Below are positions 45,245 to 54,944 of a DNA stretch of 64,000 nt, piece after piece. Source of the DNA: Segatella copri (GTDB lineage Bacteria > Bacteroidota > Bacteroidia > Bacteroidales > Bacteroidaceae). The translations under genes were made by a program, and so were the position numbers. Numbering within the stretch: position 1 is the first letter of the stretch; every line of letters begins with the position of its first letter. The stretch covers positions 34,378-98,377 of the forward strand of contig NZ_NMPZ01000013.1 of NCBI RefSeq assembly GCF_002224675.1. Reading direction: 5' to 3'. Under the pieces are notes generated by a model, which saw only the letters and a program-made list of their open reading frames with translations, had not been told where the DNA came from and searched no databases.

Positions 45245-46552
45245 TTATGCCTCCTGCTTCTTATACCCCACAAGTCCGTACCAGAGGATGACGAACTCGC
45301 AGAAGAGAGGAACGAGCCAGGTGAACTGCCATGAACCGATATAATCGGCAAGCAACCCCTGAAGCACAGGGAATACTGCACCACCGAAAACACCCATCAT
45401 AAACACACCCGAAGCCTTGGAAGTATATTCCTTCAAGCCATCCACAGCCAAGGTGAAGATGCAACTCCACATCACACTATGAAATAATCCCACAGCAGCC
45501 ATCAACCAGAGATTTTCGGTAAGCATGGAAATGGCCATCAATACGATTGCCGCCACCGTAACGGTGATGAGCATAGGGCGAGGTGCCACATTCTTCAAAC
45601 CGGCAGAAACCATTCTACCTATCATGAATCCTCCCCAATAGAGTGTGGCAAGAAGGGCTGGAGAAAGATCGTAACCATGTCCCATCAAATCCATCGCATG
45701 AAGATTCATATTGTTGCCGATTCCCACCTCGGTTCCCACATAGAAGAAGATAGTAATCACACCATATTTCAAATGGCGGAACGACCAGATGCTGCGTTTC
45801 TTCGCATTTCTGGAATCATCAGAAGGAGTTGTCTTTCCTTCAGATTCCACATCTTGAGTCTCCTCTCTTGTACCCTCAATGTCAGGAAGATTCGCCTTGG
45901 AAGTGCTCCATGTTGTTAAGGCAATGATGAGCATCATCACCAGAAAAGGAATGGTGAGCTGATCGGCAGAAACACGATCCAGGGAAACGCCGGCAAACAT
46001 CACGCCCGTTACAAAGAAAGGAGCGATGGTTGTTCCGAATGAATTCACCGCACAAGTGAAGTTCATACGCTGCACGGGTTGAGTGCCCGGCAAAGGATAG
46101 GCAGCTATGTATGGATTGATAACCACTTGAAGCATTGCCGCAGACGTACCCATCAGATAGGAACCGAAAAGGAAAATGAAATATCCGAATGGTACAAAAT
46201 CCTGAGAAATATGCACACCTGCCCCACCCCAATATTCAGCAATCAGCGCCGAAGCAAGATAGAAGGCAAGTCCCAGCACCATGACCAGCATCGAACGGAT
46301 GAGCGTCTTCTTATAGCCCACCTTATTCAGCAAGCGTCCTGTCTTCGCACTATTGAGCAGATAGCCCAGGAAGAAAGCGAAGGAGATGATCGTAGCCAGG
46401 GAGTTCCTGGTAGTGGTAACCTCCGAGAGGAAGGCTATCTTCAAGGGACCCTGACACTGACCGTTGACGGTTGTGAGAAAGCCCACTATAAAATAGATGA
46501 ATGTCAGGAGGAGGAAAGGTCCTGCACTCCTGAGTGTTATCGATTGTTTCAT
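45245..46552 (-). CDS. FHS family (FucP-like) sugar/polyol MFS permease
   Basis: Inner-membrane proton-linked transporter, 435 residues, about twelve helices. FHS signatures include FIYFIVGFLTTVNGQCQGPL in helix 1, FFLGYLLNSAKTGRLLNKVG (helix 2 and loop), and NPYIAAYPLPGT after helix 4. A hydrophilic central loop (about 215-250) contains acidic and Ser-rich residues. The gene begins 3 nt after the mannitol dehydrogenase stop, so it probably imports mannitol or a related polyol or sugar; this substrate is inferred from context. Controlled by the LacI-type operator array upstream of the dehydrogenase. Confidence 0.88.
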   Translation of the reverse strand: MKQSITLRSAGPFLLLTFIYFIVGFLTTVNGQCQGPLKIAFLSEVTTTRNSLATIISFAFFLGYLLNSAKTGRLLNKVGYKKTLIRSMLVMVLGLAFYLASALIAEYWGGAGVHISQDFVPFGYFIFLFGSYLMGTSAAMLQVVINPYIAAYPLPGTQPVQRMNFTCAVNSFGTTIAPFFVTGVMFAGVSLDRVSADQLTIPFLVMMLIIALTTWSTSKANLPDIEGTREETQDVESEGKTTPSDDSRNAKKRSIWSFRHLKYGVITIFFYVGTEVGIGNNMNLHAMDLMGHGYDLSPALLATLYWGGFMIGRMVSAGLKNVAPRPMLITVTVAAIVLMAISMLTENLWLMAAVGLFHSVMWSCIFTLAVDGLKEYTSKASGVFMMGVFGGAVFPVLQGLLADYIGSWQFTWLVPLFCEFVILWYGLVGYKKQEA

Positions 46553-46555
46553 AAA

Positions 46556-48052
46556 TTACAAGATTTCTTCTTCCAAAACCTTCATGGCACCCTTTGCCTT
46601 GATGTCTTCCACCATCTTCAGGTAAAGCTCTACAAAATGAGAAGCTGCCTTGAGATCGGTGCTTGTAAAGGCTGAAATGCCAAGGAAATCGAGCGCATCA
46701 TCGCTGTCGATGGCCTTATGGTCATCAACGGTGAGCCATGGATCAGCCACTTCGAAAGCATCGCCATTGTCATCTACCTGATACTTCAGATAATGACGGT
46801 AAGCAGCAAAGAGGTAAGCCACACGCTTGAACTCCACATCCTGACGCTTGCCAGAAGCATCATCAGCAATCATCTTCTCCAGATTCGGCATCACATAAAC
46901 AGGGAACTTGCTGGCACCATCGAAGCAGAGACGAGCCACCTGGTCGCTGACCATGCGGTTGCCGAAACGCTCTACCAGGCACTGCTTGTATGCCTCCAGA
47001 TCAGTATCCTTTGGAGCTGGCACGTAAGGAGTGATGTCTTCATCCATGAAGGCACGTACAAACTTACGGATTCTCTCATCGTGCATAGCTGCATCCACCT
47101 TGCGATAACCGCCGAGGAAAGATGGATAAGAGAGCAATGTATGAGAAGCATTCAAGAGAGAAAGCTTCATATTCTCGAAGGCAGTCACATCGTCAGTCAT
47201 CTGAGCACCCACGGTTTCCCATGCTGGGCGACCGGCTGCGAAATTATCCTCTACTACCCACTGGATGAAATCCTCGCAATAAACAGGAGCCTCATCGCAG
47301 GTTCCGTTCTGAGCATTCAATCGCTCGATGTCGGCAGGACGGGTAGCAGGAGTAATACGGTCAACCATAGAGTTAGGGAAGGTAACGTTCTCCTCCATCC
47401 AGGCAGCGAGTTCCTTGTCCTGAGCTCCCACGAAAGTCATGAAAGCCTTGCGGGCTGTATTGCCATTGTGCTGCAGATTATCGCAGGAAAGGATGGTGAT
47501 AGGACCATTGCCTGCTGCCTTGCGGCGACGCAATCCCTCGGCAACATATCCAAAGGCAGTAACCGGCTTGGCTGGATTCTGGATATCGTGAGCCACCTGC
47601 GCATTGTCGAGCATGAATTCGCCACTCTGACGAGAGATGTTGTATCCGCCCTCGGTGATAGTGAGGGTGATGATCTTAATATCCTTAGACGCAATCTTGT
47701 CCAGAATCTGCTCCTGCTCCTCAATGCCCCAATAGAGTTCTACAAGTGCACCCAACTGATAAACCTCGATGCTGTCATCACGTCCACATACGGTAAGGGT
47801 GTATTCGCCATCCTGCTTCTTCAGGGCGTGGTAGAGGCGCTCATCACCCGGGAGAATCATTGCTCCACAGATACCCCAGTTCTGCTGGGTATTGTTCTCG
47901 AGGAGCATATTGGTCATAAACTCCAGGTGAGCACGATGGAAGTTACCTACTCCGAAGTGCAGGATACCTGCCTTTACCAAACTGCGGTTATAAGCATAAC
48001 CTTTCACTACCTGAGTTGCATTTGCTGCGTTTGCATTTACTAAATTTGCCAT
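46556..48052 (-). CDS. Mannitol 2-dehydrogenase family oxidoreductase
   Basis: A 498-residue long-chain polyol dehydrogenase, oxidising mannitol to fructose with NAD(P)+ (fructuronate reductases are close relatives). N-terminal Rossmann signature ILHFGVGNFHRAHLEFMTN (about 30-48), middle TITEGGYNIS and SCDNLQHNGNTAR, and the catalytic K-x4-N-x2-H motif in MKLSLLNASHTLL (about 296-308). First gene of a unit with the FHS permease. Three LacI-type operator sites and a TATCTTTG promoter lie upstream. Confidence 0.9.
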   Translation of the reverse strand: MANLVNANAANATQVVKGYAYNRSLVKAGILHFGVGNFHRAHLEFMTNMLLENNTQQNWGICGAMILPGDERLYHALKKQDGEYTLTVCGRDDSIEVYQLGALVELYWGIEEQEQILDKIASKDIKIITLTITEGGYNISRQSGEFMLDNAQVAHDIQNPAKPVTAFGYVAEGLRRRKAAGNGPITILSCDNLQHNGNTARKAFMTFVGAQDKELAAWMEENVTFPNSMVDRITPATRPADIERLNAQNGTCDEAPVYCEDFIQWVVEDNFAAGRPAWETVGAQMTDDVTAFENMKLSLLNASHTLLSYPSFLGGYRKVDAAMHDERIRKFVRAFMDEDITPYVPAPKDTDLEAYKQCLVERFGNRMVSDQVARLCFDGASKFPVYVMPNLEKMIADDASGKRQDVEFKRVAYLFAAYRHYLKYQVDDNGDAFEVADPWLTVDDHKAIDSDDALDFLGISAFTSTDLKAASHFVELYLKMVEDIKAKGAMKVLEEEIL

Positions 48053-48152
48053 AATTCTTTTATTGTTAGCTGTTATTATTTAATTGTTTACTCTTTCCGA
48101 AAGCAAGCCACCAGGATGAGTCTCTCCAGCAAGCCTGTCTCTCGTTTTCGAT

Positions 48153-48160
48153 GGCAAAGA
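48153..48160 (-). promoter_or_regulatory. -7 box of the mannitol dehydrogenase-permease operon
   Basis: TATCTTTG on the minus strand, 46 nt downstream of the operator array; the -33 box is weak, consistent with a need for activation. Confidence 0.6.
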
Positions 48161-48206
48161 TAGTTCGTTTTTTCGAGATAAAAAGATATTTTTTTCGAAA
48201 AACCTT

Positions 48207-48246
48207 GCAAACGTTCCCGCAAACGTTCCCAATTTCTGCAAACGTT
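48207..48246 (-). promoter_or_regulatory. Operator array A: three LacI-type sites
   Basis: Reading the minus strand, AACGTTTGC (48238-48246), 10-nt spacer, AACGTTTGC (48219-48227), GGG, AACGTTTGC (48207-48215). The same architecture occurs at 52161 and 54945. Confidence 0.85.
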
Positions 48247-48287
48247 TTAAATACTTTCTGGCGATTTCCGGGAGCTACGTAGTTTGA

Positions 48288-49292
48288 TTATTCTCCCGTA
48301 GATTCCCTACATTGCATCGTGGTCTTCAGCACCACCTGCCTGTCCTCCATCTCCGGATTGTTGATTTTCTCCATCACCAGTTCTGCCGCCTTTCTGCCCA
48401 TCTCCTCCAGCGGAGGCTCCATGGTAGTAATCTGCGGAGAAACGATGGTTGATAGTTCGGTGCCCGAAAAACCAGCCACGAAAATCTCTTCCGGTACCCG
48501 ATTACCCAAAGCGCGGAGCCGATTCTGCGCACCTATCGCCAAAGTATCAGTAAAGGCGAAGATGGCATCAAATTCCACCTTATTATATATAAGGCGGTCG
48601 ATGGCATCGGCTCCATCCTTGAAGGTCATTCCCGTCTTCACAATCAGCGAAGGATCAAAAAGATGGAATTTCTCCATCGCCTCACGATAACCCAAGCCTC
48701 GCTGATAGGCATTGTAAATGTCGTCGGGTCCCTGCAGATAAACGATGCGCTTCCTGCCCAGACGAATCAGATGCTCCACCATGAAATAAGAATCTACATT
48801 ATCATCCACCACAACCTGCGGCATCTTCAAGCCATACGGAATGCGGTCGAAGAAGACAATCGCCATGCCATCTGCCGCCAACTGCTGATACATTTCGATG
48901 TTCTTGCGATAGCTGCAGAGGCTCACAATCAGGCCATCCACCATAAACTGCTCCATCATCTTCAGGTTCTCCAATTCCCGCTCCGGCTTCTCATCGCTCT
49001 CGGCAATCATCACCTTCTGGTTCTTCTTGTAGAGCACCTCCTGTATTCCGTTAATCACCTGCGAAGCATAAGGGGTGTGCATCTCCGGCACGATGACACC
49101 TATGGTATTCGTACGCCCCATCTTCAGGTTCATCGCCACCGGATTGCGCTTGTAGCCGAGTCGCTTTGCCTCTTCCACCACCATCTCGCGCGTCTCCTTG
49201 CGAATGTTCTTGTCATCTGTCAACGCTCTGGAAACAGTGGAGACCGAGATGCAGAGCGAACGGGCTATATCCTTGATAGTTACATGTTTCAT
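48288..49292 (-). CDS. LacI family transcriptional regulator 1
   Basis: A 334-residue regulator with an N-terminal LacI helix-turn-helix (IKDIARSLCISVSTVSRALT, about 5-24) and hinge region (KRNPVAMNLKMGRTN). The periplasmic-binding-protein-like effector domain starts at IGVIVPEMHTPYA. It is a clear paralogue of the LacI gene at 51 kb (shared VFFDR, GYREAMEKFH and MMEQ blocks). The gene lies on the same strand just upstream of the mannitol dehydrogenase operon, its probable target. A TATTTTTG -7 box (49340-49347) drives it, and an AAACGTTCGAA-like half operator between promoter and start hints at autoregulation (weak). Confidence 0.92.
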   Translation of the reverse strand: MKHVTIKDIARSLCISVSTVSRALTDDKNIRKETREMVVEEAKRLGYKRNPVAMNLKMGRTNTIGVIVPEMHTPYASQVINGIQEVLYKKNQKVMIAESDEKPERELENLKMMEQFMVDGLIVSLCSYRKNIEMYQQLAADGMAIVFFDRIPYGLKMPQVVVDDNVDSYFMVEHLIRLGRKRIVYLQGPDDIYNAYQRGLGYREAMEKFHLFDPSLIVKTGMTFKDGADAIDRLIYNKVEFDAIFAFTDTLAIGAQNRLRALGNRVPEEIFVAGFSGTELSTIVSPQITTMEPPLEEMGRKAAELVMEKINNPEMEDRQVVLKTTMQCRESTGE

Positions 49293-49339
49293 TATTATGT
49301 TTTTATAAGATAAACGTTCGAATATTGAAGTTGTCGATG

Positions 49340-49347
49340 CAAAAATA
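49340..49347 (-). promoter_or_regulatory. -7 box of LacI regulator 1
   Basis: TATTTTTG on the minus strand, 48 nt before the start codon. Confidence 0.5.
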
Positions 49348-49502
49348 CAACATTTCCTTCAAAATCAAAAACTTTTCTTGGAAAAAGACAAGAACAACTA
49401 CCAAAATGCTATCTGCATATTACATTCTGCAACATCATTTGCAAGAATATAAAATGAGAACGATTGCAACCAACTTCAATCCCATATTTCTACCCATCTT
49501 CC

Positions 49503-49533
49503 TTTGCCACCTCATAAAAAAGTTGTACCTTTG
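49503..49533 (+). promoter_or_regulatory. Promoter of the type II NADH dehydrogenase
   Basis: TTTG (49503-49506), a 19-nt spacer and TACCTTTG (49526-49533), about 98 nt before the ATG. A short plus-strand frame overlapping this promoter is not called. Confidence 0.7.
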
Positions 49534-49631
49534 CAGTCGAATTTTCAGCGATGACTAGGCTATATGCCTTCTAAGAATAGAATTTTCAGCAAATATATGT
49601 ATTTAGTAATTCCAAACAAACAGCAGTAGTT

Positions 49632-50993
49632 ATGAGTATTAATATCAAGAGAAATCAGTTGAAGAGAGTTGTTATCGTAGGTGGCGGACTCGGTGGTCTT
49701 CGTTTGGCAGAAGACCTCTGCAATGCAAACCTGCAGGTGGTGTTGATCGATAAGAACAATTTCCATCAGTTCCCTCCGCTTATCTATCAGATTGCCTCGG
49801 CAGGTATCGACCCAAGTTCCATCTCCTTCCCTTTCCGCCAAATTTTCCGCAAGCGCAAGAACTTCTACTTCCGCATGGCAGAAGCGAGAGCCGTATTCCC
49901 AGACAAGAAGATTCTGCAGACTTCCATCGGTAAGATTGAGTACGATTACCTGGTGTTCGCAGCAGGAACCACCACCAATTTCTATGGCAATGCCAACATC
50001 GAGAAATGGGCAATTCCGATGAAGACCGTTTCTGAAGCAATGGGATTGCGCAACGCTGTGCTGAGTAACCTGGAGCGTGCATTGACCTGTGCCACAGAAG
50101 AGGAGCGACAGGAACTCCTGAACGTGGTCATTGTAGGCGGTGGTGCCACAGGTGTGGAGATTGCCGGAGCCCTCTCTGAAATGAAGCGCTACGTGATTCC
50201 TTATGATTATCCTGATATGGACTCATCTCTGATGCACATCTATCTTCTGGAAGCGGGCGACAGACTGCTCGCCGGAATGTCACAGGACTCTTCTAAGAAA
50301 GCATACGAATTCCTTACCAGTATGGGTGTGGATGTACAGTTTGGTAAAATGGTAACCGACTACAAGGACCACAAGGTTCTGATGAAGGACGGTCAGGAGA
50401 TTCCTACCCGTACATTCCTCTGGGTATCAGGTGTAAAGGCACAGCCTATCACAGGTATCGATGGCGACCATCTGGGCCGTGGTTTCCGAATCGTAGTAGA
50501 TGAATTCAACCGCATCCCTGGCATGGACGGTCTCTTTGCCATCGGCGACCAGTGTATCCAGACCACAGACCCAGCTTATCCTGGCGGTCATCCACAATTG
50601 GCACAGGTAGCCATTCAGCAGGCAGCACTCCTGGCTAAGAATATCCAGAAGATCGCAGAGGGAGCCGCTGATTCCCAGCTCAAGCCTTTCCGCTACAAGA
50701 ACCTGGGTTCTATGGCTACCATCGGAAGACACAAGGCTGTAGTAGAGCTTGGCAAGTTCCACAGCCAGGGCTTCTTTGCCTGGGTATTGTGGCTGGTAGT
50801 TCACCTCCGCTCTATCCTTGGCGTAAAGAACAAGGTAATGGTAATGCTCAACTGGCTCTGGAAGTACGTAAGCTATAACGATTCTATCCGAATGATTACC
50901 TACGCCACCAAGCCTAAGGAAGTGCGCGACCGTTTAAAGCGTGAACAGACCACTCACCTCGGCACCGACTTGCTGGAGAATGAAGAAGATTAA
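49632..50993 (+). CDS. ndh: Type II NADH:quinone oxidoreductase (Ndh-like)
   Basis: A 453-residue flavoprotein expected to pass electrons from NADH to menaquinone at the inner membrane without proton pumping. FAD-binding RVVIVGGGLGGLRLAEDL (about 12-29), NADH-binding VVIVGGGATGVEIAGALSEM (about 165-184), and a C-terminal FAD contact GLFAIGDQCIQ (about 298-308). The C-terminal amphipathic/hydrophobic part (FFAWVLWLVVHLRSILG, about 377-393) is the likely membrane anchor. It is unrelated to the sugar genes around it except by redox: polyol dehydrogenases produce NADH. Confidence 0.9.
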   Translation: MSINIKRNQLKRVVIVGGGLGGLRLAEDLCNANLQVVLIDKNNFHQFPPLIYQIASAGIDPSSISFPFRQIFRKRKNFYFRMAEARAVFPDKKILQTSIGKIEYDYLVFAAGTTTNFYGNANIEKWAIPMKTVSEAMGLRNAVLSNLERALTCATEEERQELLNVVIVGGGATGVEIAGALSEMKRYVIPYDYPDMDSSLMHIYLLEAGDRLLAGMSQDSSKKAYEFLTSMGVDVQFGKMVTDYKDHKVLMKDGQEIPTRTFLWVSGVKAQPITGIDGDHLGRGFRIVVDEFNRIPGMDGLFAIGDQCIQTTDPAYPGGHPQLAQVAIQQAALLAKNIQKIAEGAADSQLKPFRYKNLGSMATIGRHKAVVELGKFHSQGFFAWVLWLVVHLRSILGVKNKVMVMLNWLWKYVSYNDSIRMITYATKPKEVRDRLKREQTTHLGTDLLENEED

Positions 50994-51023
50994 ACTCTTA
51001 ATACTTAGAGATAAAAGATAAAA

Positions 51024-51066
51024 GAAGCGGGTGTGTCATCCAAATACAATGACATACCCGCTTTTT
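51024..51066. terminator. Terminator between ndh and LacI regulator 2
   Basis: AAGCGGGTGTGTCA pairs with TGACATACCCGCTT, followed by TTT; the stem reaches the LacI stop codon, so it serves both convergent genes. Confidence 0.8.
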
Positions 51067-52072
51067 ATGTAGATTCCCTTATCACGGTTTCACCTCTCAA
51101 TGCAATTTCCTCTATCCTTCTATAACCATCGGCAATATGCTCCAGCAGCAGTCGGCAACTTTCCTGCGCCATTTTCTCAATAGGCTGCTCCACTACCGTC
51201 AACTGAGGATGAACCAAGGTAGCCAAGGCTGTGCCCGACATGCAGCAAAGTGCCACATCCTCCGGAATGCGCAAGCCACGCTTCTGGATAGCACTCTTGG
51301 CTCCCAACACAGCAGTCTCCGTAAAGCCAAAGACCGCATCAAAGGGCACATCCTTCTCCAGGAACCGCTCCATCACCCAACTACCCTCTTCAGCCGACAA
51401 GGCTGGCGACAAGACATCTTGCGCCTGATACTCTATATGAAACTTTTCCAGCGCATCCCTATAGCCCCTCAATCGTTCATAGCTGTTTCGAATATAAGCA
51501 GGTCCCGGAATATGAATAATATGCTTATACCCCTTGCGCAATAAAGCCTCCACCATGAAAAACGACATAATGTAATCGTCCATGTGCACCTGTGAAGCCT
51601 TTACCTTCTCCACCGTTCTATCGAAAAACACGATGGGAATGCCTCTTTCTATCACCTTATTATATAGGTCCACATTATGCTCCTTATCGCATGCACTCAT
51701 CAGGATGCCATCCACACGCAGCTGCTCCATCATCAGAATGTTCTCTCTCTCCTGCTCAGGATTCTCGTTAGAGATGGCAATCATCACCTTATACCCCTGC
51801 TTGCGCAAGATGGCTTGAGCATCATTGATAAAGGTCATATAGAACGTTGTTACGATTTCGGGGATGATGATACCGATGTTATGAGTACTCTGCTGGCGAA
51901 AGTTCACAGCCAGTTCGTTGCGATGATAGCCCATCCGTCCTGCAGTCTCCAATATCTTCTTCAAGGTTTCCGCCTTCACATTACCCGTATCTCCCGACAG
52001 GGCACGCGAAACTGTGGACTTGGAAATTCCCAACTCCCTTGCAATATCCATAATGGTTACATATTTTGCCAT
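51065..52072 (-). CDS. LacI family transcriptional regulator 2
   Basis: A 335-residue LacI/GalR regulator: helix-turn-helix IMDIARELGISKSTVSRALS (about 7-26), hinge HRNELAVNFRQQSTHN, and an effector domain from IGIIIPEIVTTFY. It is paralogous to regulator 1. It is transcribed divergently from the GPH symporter; operator array B lies between the two promoters, about 48 nt from its own -7 box and 45 nt from the symporter -7 box. It is the most likely binder of arrays B and C, but cross-talk with regulator 1 is plausible because the sites are near identical. Confidence 0.92.
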   Translation of the reverse strand: MAKYVTIMDIARELGISKSTVSRALSGDTGNVKAETLKKILETAGRMGYHRNELAVNFRQQSTHNIGIIIPEIVTTFYMTFINDAQAILRKQGYKVMIAISNENPEQERENILMMEQLRVDGILMSACDKEHNVDLYNKVIERGIPIVFFDRTVEKVKASQVHMDDYIMSFFMVEALLRKGYKHIIHIPGPAYIRNSYERLRGYRDALEKFHIEYQAQDVLSPALSAEEGSWVMERFLEKDVPFDAVFGFTETAVLGAKSAIQKRGLRIPEDVALCCMSGTALATLVHPQLTVVEQPIEKMAQESCRLLLEHIADGYRRIEEIALRGETVIREST

Positions 52073-52104
52073 ATTTCTTTTTCGTTTCTTGATGAATGTG
52101 CTTG

Positions 52105-52135
52105 CAAAGATACTTATTTTCTACGAAAGCCACAA
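52105..52135 (-). promoter_or_regulatory. Promoter of LacI regulator 2
   Basis: On the minus strand, TTG (52133-52135), a 20-nt spacer and TATCTTTG (52105-52112), 32 nt before the start. Confidence 0.65.
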
Positions 52136-52160
52136 CAAAAAACAGAGAAATCTTTTTGGG

Positions 52161-52200
52161 AACGGTTGCGGAAAATGGGAACGGTTGCGGGAACGGTTGC
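52161..52200 (+). promoter_or_regulatory. Operator array B: three LacI-type sites
   Basis: AACGGTTGC (52161-52169), 10-nt spacer, AACGGTTGC (52180-52188), GGG, AACGGTTGC (52192-52200). Confidence 0.85.
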
Positions 52201-52222
52201 GAAAAAACAGCCGATTTTTTTC

Positions 52223-52253
52223 TTGTTTTTCCAGCAAAAACATTCTATCTTTG
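52223..52253 (+). promoter_or_regulatory. Promoter of the GPH symporter-dehydrogenase operon
   Basis: TTG (52223-52225), a 20-nt spacer and TATCTTTG (52246-52253); operator array B ends 45 nt before the -7 box. Confidence 0.7.
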
Positions 52254-52353
52254 CAGCGTGAAAAGGAAAAACGATTTCTCAAATCGCTCTATTCCTTCAC
52301 AAGACAAAGAATAAACAACATTAAGTATCACAATCAAACCTAAGAAAAAGAAT

Positions 52354-53793
52354 ATGGAACAAGATTCTAAATTTCAAGCAAACAGTTCGCAAGCTGACAA
52401 TATGCAAGCGAATGTTTCACAAATGAGCAACTCGCAAGAGAATCATTCACAGGGAAAGGTTCCCTTCATCAGTAAGCTCGCCTATGGCATGGGCGATGTA
52501 GGCTGCAACTTCAGTTGGATGTTCGTGGGCAACTTCCTCATGATTTTCTATACCGATGTGTTCGGAATCAGCATGGGTGCCGTAGCAACCCTGATGCTTG
52601 TTTCCCGATTCTGGGATGCCATCAACGACCCCATCATCGGCACACTTACCGACAAGACCCACACCCGATGGGGACGATTCCGCCCATGGCTGCTCTTCGG
52701 AGCTCCTATCACGGCACTGGTACTGATACTCACCTTCTGGGCTCATCCGGAATGGAGCCAGACCGCCAAGATTATCTATATGGCAGTAACCTACTGCATC
52801 CTGGTGCTAGGATATACCTGCGTGAACCTGCCTTACGGCACACTCTGCGGAGCCATGACGCAAGACATCGATGAGAGAGCCAAGCTCAACACCAGCCGTT
52901 CGGTGAGCGCCATGATGGCCATCGGAGTAATCAACATCGTAACCGTTCCGCTCATCAGCTGGTTTGGCGCAGGCGATACCAAATATGGTTATCTGGCTGT
53001 GGCTGTACTCTACGGCATCATCTTCGCTGCCTGCCATCTGTTCTGCTTCCATAAGACCAAGGAAGTGGTAGAAGTTCCTGTGGGACAGAAGCTCCCTCTA
53101 AAGGTGCAGCTTCGCTCCGTGATGAAGAACAAGCCCTATCTGCTTGCCCTCTTAGGACAGTTGCTCTTCGGTTTCATCCACTACGGACGCAATGCCGACA
53201 TGCTCTACTATTTCACTTATGTAGAAGGTTCGGCAACGCTCTTCTCTTACTATTCCATGGCCATCATCGTGCCAAGCATCATAGGTGCAGCCTGCTTCCC
53301 TCTGGTATTCAGAAAAACGGGCAACAAGGGTTTCACGGCAGCCATCTTCGCTTTCCTCACCGGTATTACGATGATAGGTCTGTACTTCTTCAGCCCTAAC
53401 GGCAGCGCCATCATGTTCTATCTGTTCTCAGCTTTGTCGTGGTTCTTCTTCTCAGGCTTCAATACAGCCATCTATGCCATCATCCCCGACTGTGTGGAGT
53501 ATGGCGAGTGGAAGACGGGCATCAGAAACGACGGATTCCAATACGCCTTCATCTCGCTGGGTAACAAGATAGGAATGGCACTCGGCACATCGCTTCTCGC
53601 CATTGCCCTGGGCAGCGCAGGATACGTAAGCAATGCCATGCAGAATCCGGAAGTATTGAGCATCATGCACCACGCCTTCAGCACCATTCCGGGAGTCTTG
53701 TGGATCATCACCGCAGGATGCCTCTGCTTCTACAAGCTCAACAAGAAGCAATACAAGCAGATTATGGCAGATTTGGAAAACAAAAAGAAATAA
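52354..53793 (+). CDS. GPH family (MelB-like) sugar/polyol:cation symporter
   Basis: A 479-residue inner-membrane symporter of the glycoside-pentoside-hexuronide family. A polar Gln/Asn/Ser-rich N-terminus (about 1-32) precedes SKLAYGMGDVGCNFSWMFVG and the cation-site region LMLVSRFWDAINDPIIGTLT (about 90-109), then DKTHTRWGRFRPWLLFGAPI. About twelve helices in all. Followed after 74 nt by a sorbitol-type dehydrogenase, so a polyol substrate is likely by context. Controlled by operator array B. Confidence 0.9.
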   Translation: MEQDSKFQANSSQADNMQANVSQMSNSQENHSQGKVPFISKLAYGMGDVGCNFSWMFVGNFLMIFYTDVFGISMGAVATLMLVSRFWDAINDPIIGTLTDKTHTRWGRFRPWLLFGAPITALVLILTFWAHPEWSQTAKIIYMAVTYCILVLGYTCVNLPYGTLCGAMTQDIDERAKLNTSRSVSAMMAIGVINIVTVPLISWFGAGDTKYGYLAVAVLYGIIFAACHLFCFHKTKEVVEVPVGQKLPLKVQLRSVMKNKPYLLALLGQLLFGFIHYGRNADMLYYFTYVEGSATLFSYYSMAIIVPSIIGAACFPLVFRKTGNKGFTAAIFAFLTGITMIGLYFFSPNGSAIMFYLFSALSWFFFSGFNTAIYAIIPDCVEYGEWKTGIRNDGFQYAFISLGNKIGMALGTSLLAIALGSAGYVSNAMQNPEVLSIMHHAFSTIPGVLWIITAGCLCFYKLNKKQYKQIMADLENKKK

Positions 53794-53867
53794 AAAGAAA
53801 AAATAAAGATAAACCGGGATCTTTTATCCCACCAACATAACAATAACATTTTTAAAACATTATAATC

Positions 53868-54917
53868 ATGAGACAGGCAATATTGGTAGAACCAAAGCAT
53901 ATCGAATTCAAGGAAGTAGCAGAACCAAAGGCAGCAGACTTAACTGCTCATCAGGTTCTCGTCAACATCAAGCGCATCGGCATCTGCGGTAGCGAGATTC
54001 ACTCTTACCACGGTCTTCACCCAGCCACCTTCTACCCAGTGGTTCAGGGACATGAGTACTCTGGAGTGGTTATGGCTGTAGGCAGCGAAGTTACCGTCTG
54101 CAAGCCTGGCGACCACATCACCGCTCGCCCACAGTTGGTTTGCGGCAAGTGCAACCCTTGCAAGCGCGGACAGTATAATGTTTGTGAGCACCTGCGTGTT
54201 CAGGCTTTCCAGGCAGATGGTGCTGCACAGGATTTCTTTGTAGTAGATGACGACCGCGTGGCTAAGTTGCCGGAAGGCATGAGCCTCGACTATGGTGCCA
54301 TGATTGAGCCTTCAGCCGTTGGTGCCCATGCCAGCAACCGCACCGATGTGGAGGGTAAGAATGTAGTAGTGAGCGGTGCAGGAACCATCGGCAACCTCAT
54401 AGCTCAGTTCTGCATTGCCCGTGGCGCCAAGAATGTACTCATTACCGATGTAAGCGACCTCCGCCTGGCTAAGGCTCGCGAGTGCGGCATCAAGCATACC
54501 CTCAACATCACTAAGAAGACCTTGAAGGAGGCAGCCCAGGAACTTTTCGGTGAGGAAGGCTATCAGGTAGGTTTCGAGGTAGCAGGTGTAGAAGTTTCCA
54601 TCCGTTCGCTGATGGAGACCATCGAGAAAGGTAGCGACATCGTGGTTGTGGCAGTCTTTGCCAAGGACCCAGCCCTCAGCATGTTCTATCTGGGCGAGCA
54701 TGAGTTGAGACTCATCGGTTCAATGATGTATCGCCACGAAGATTATCTCACAGCCATCGATTACGTAAGCAAGGGCATCGTCAACCTCAAGCCACTCGTA
54801 AGCAACCGTTTCGCCTTCGAGGAATACGATGATGCTTACAAGTTTATCGACACTCATCGCGAAACCAGCATGAAGGTTCTCATCGATTTCGAACAGAAAC
54901 CTGGAGAGAAGAAGTAA
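53868..54917 (+). CDS. Zinc-dependent medium-chain polyol (sorbitol/L-iditol-type) dehydrogenase
   Basis: A 349-residue MDR-superfamily enzyme that would oxidise a polyol such as sorbitol to fructose. Catalytic zinc ligands in RIGICGSEIHSYHG (Cys about 40) and VQGHEYSG (His about 64 and Glu about 65). The structural zinc loop has four cysteines in VCGKCNPCKRGQYNVCE (about 95-111). The nucleotide-binding motif VVSGAGTIGNLIAQF is near 168. It is second in the GPH symporter unit and lies just before operator array C and the fructokinase. Confidence 0.9.
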   Translation: MRQAILVEPKHIEFKEVAEPKAADLTAHQVLVNIKRIGICGSEIHSYHGLHPATFYPVVQGHEYSGVVMAVGSEVTVCKPGDHITARPQLVCGKCNPCKRGQYNVCEHLRVQAFQADGAAQDFFVVDDDRVAKLPEGMSLDYGAMIEPSAVGAHASNRTDVEGKNVVVSGAGTIGNLIAQFCIARGAKNVLITDVSDLRLAKARECGIKHTLNITKKTLKEAAQELFGEEGYQVGFEVAGVEVSIRSLMETIEKGSDIVVVAVFAKDPALSMFYLGEHELRLIGSMMYRHEDYLTAIDYVSKGIVNLKPLVSNRFAFEEYDDAYKFIDTHRETSMKVLIDFEQKPGEKK

Positions 54918-54944
54918 AGGATTGAAGAGAAGAAACATACTGCA

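Noticed and set aside
46718..48043. 441-codon plus-strand frame
   Set aside because: Antisense of mannitol dehydrogenase, whose K-x4-N-x2-H motif is intact.
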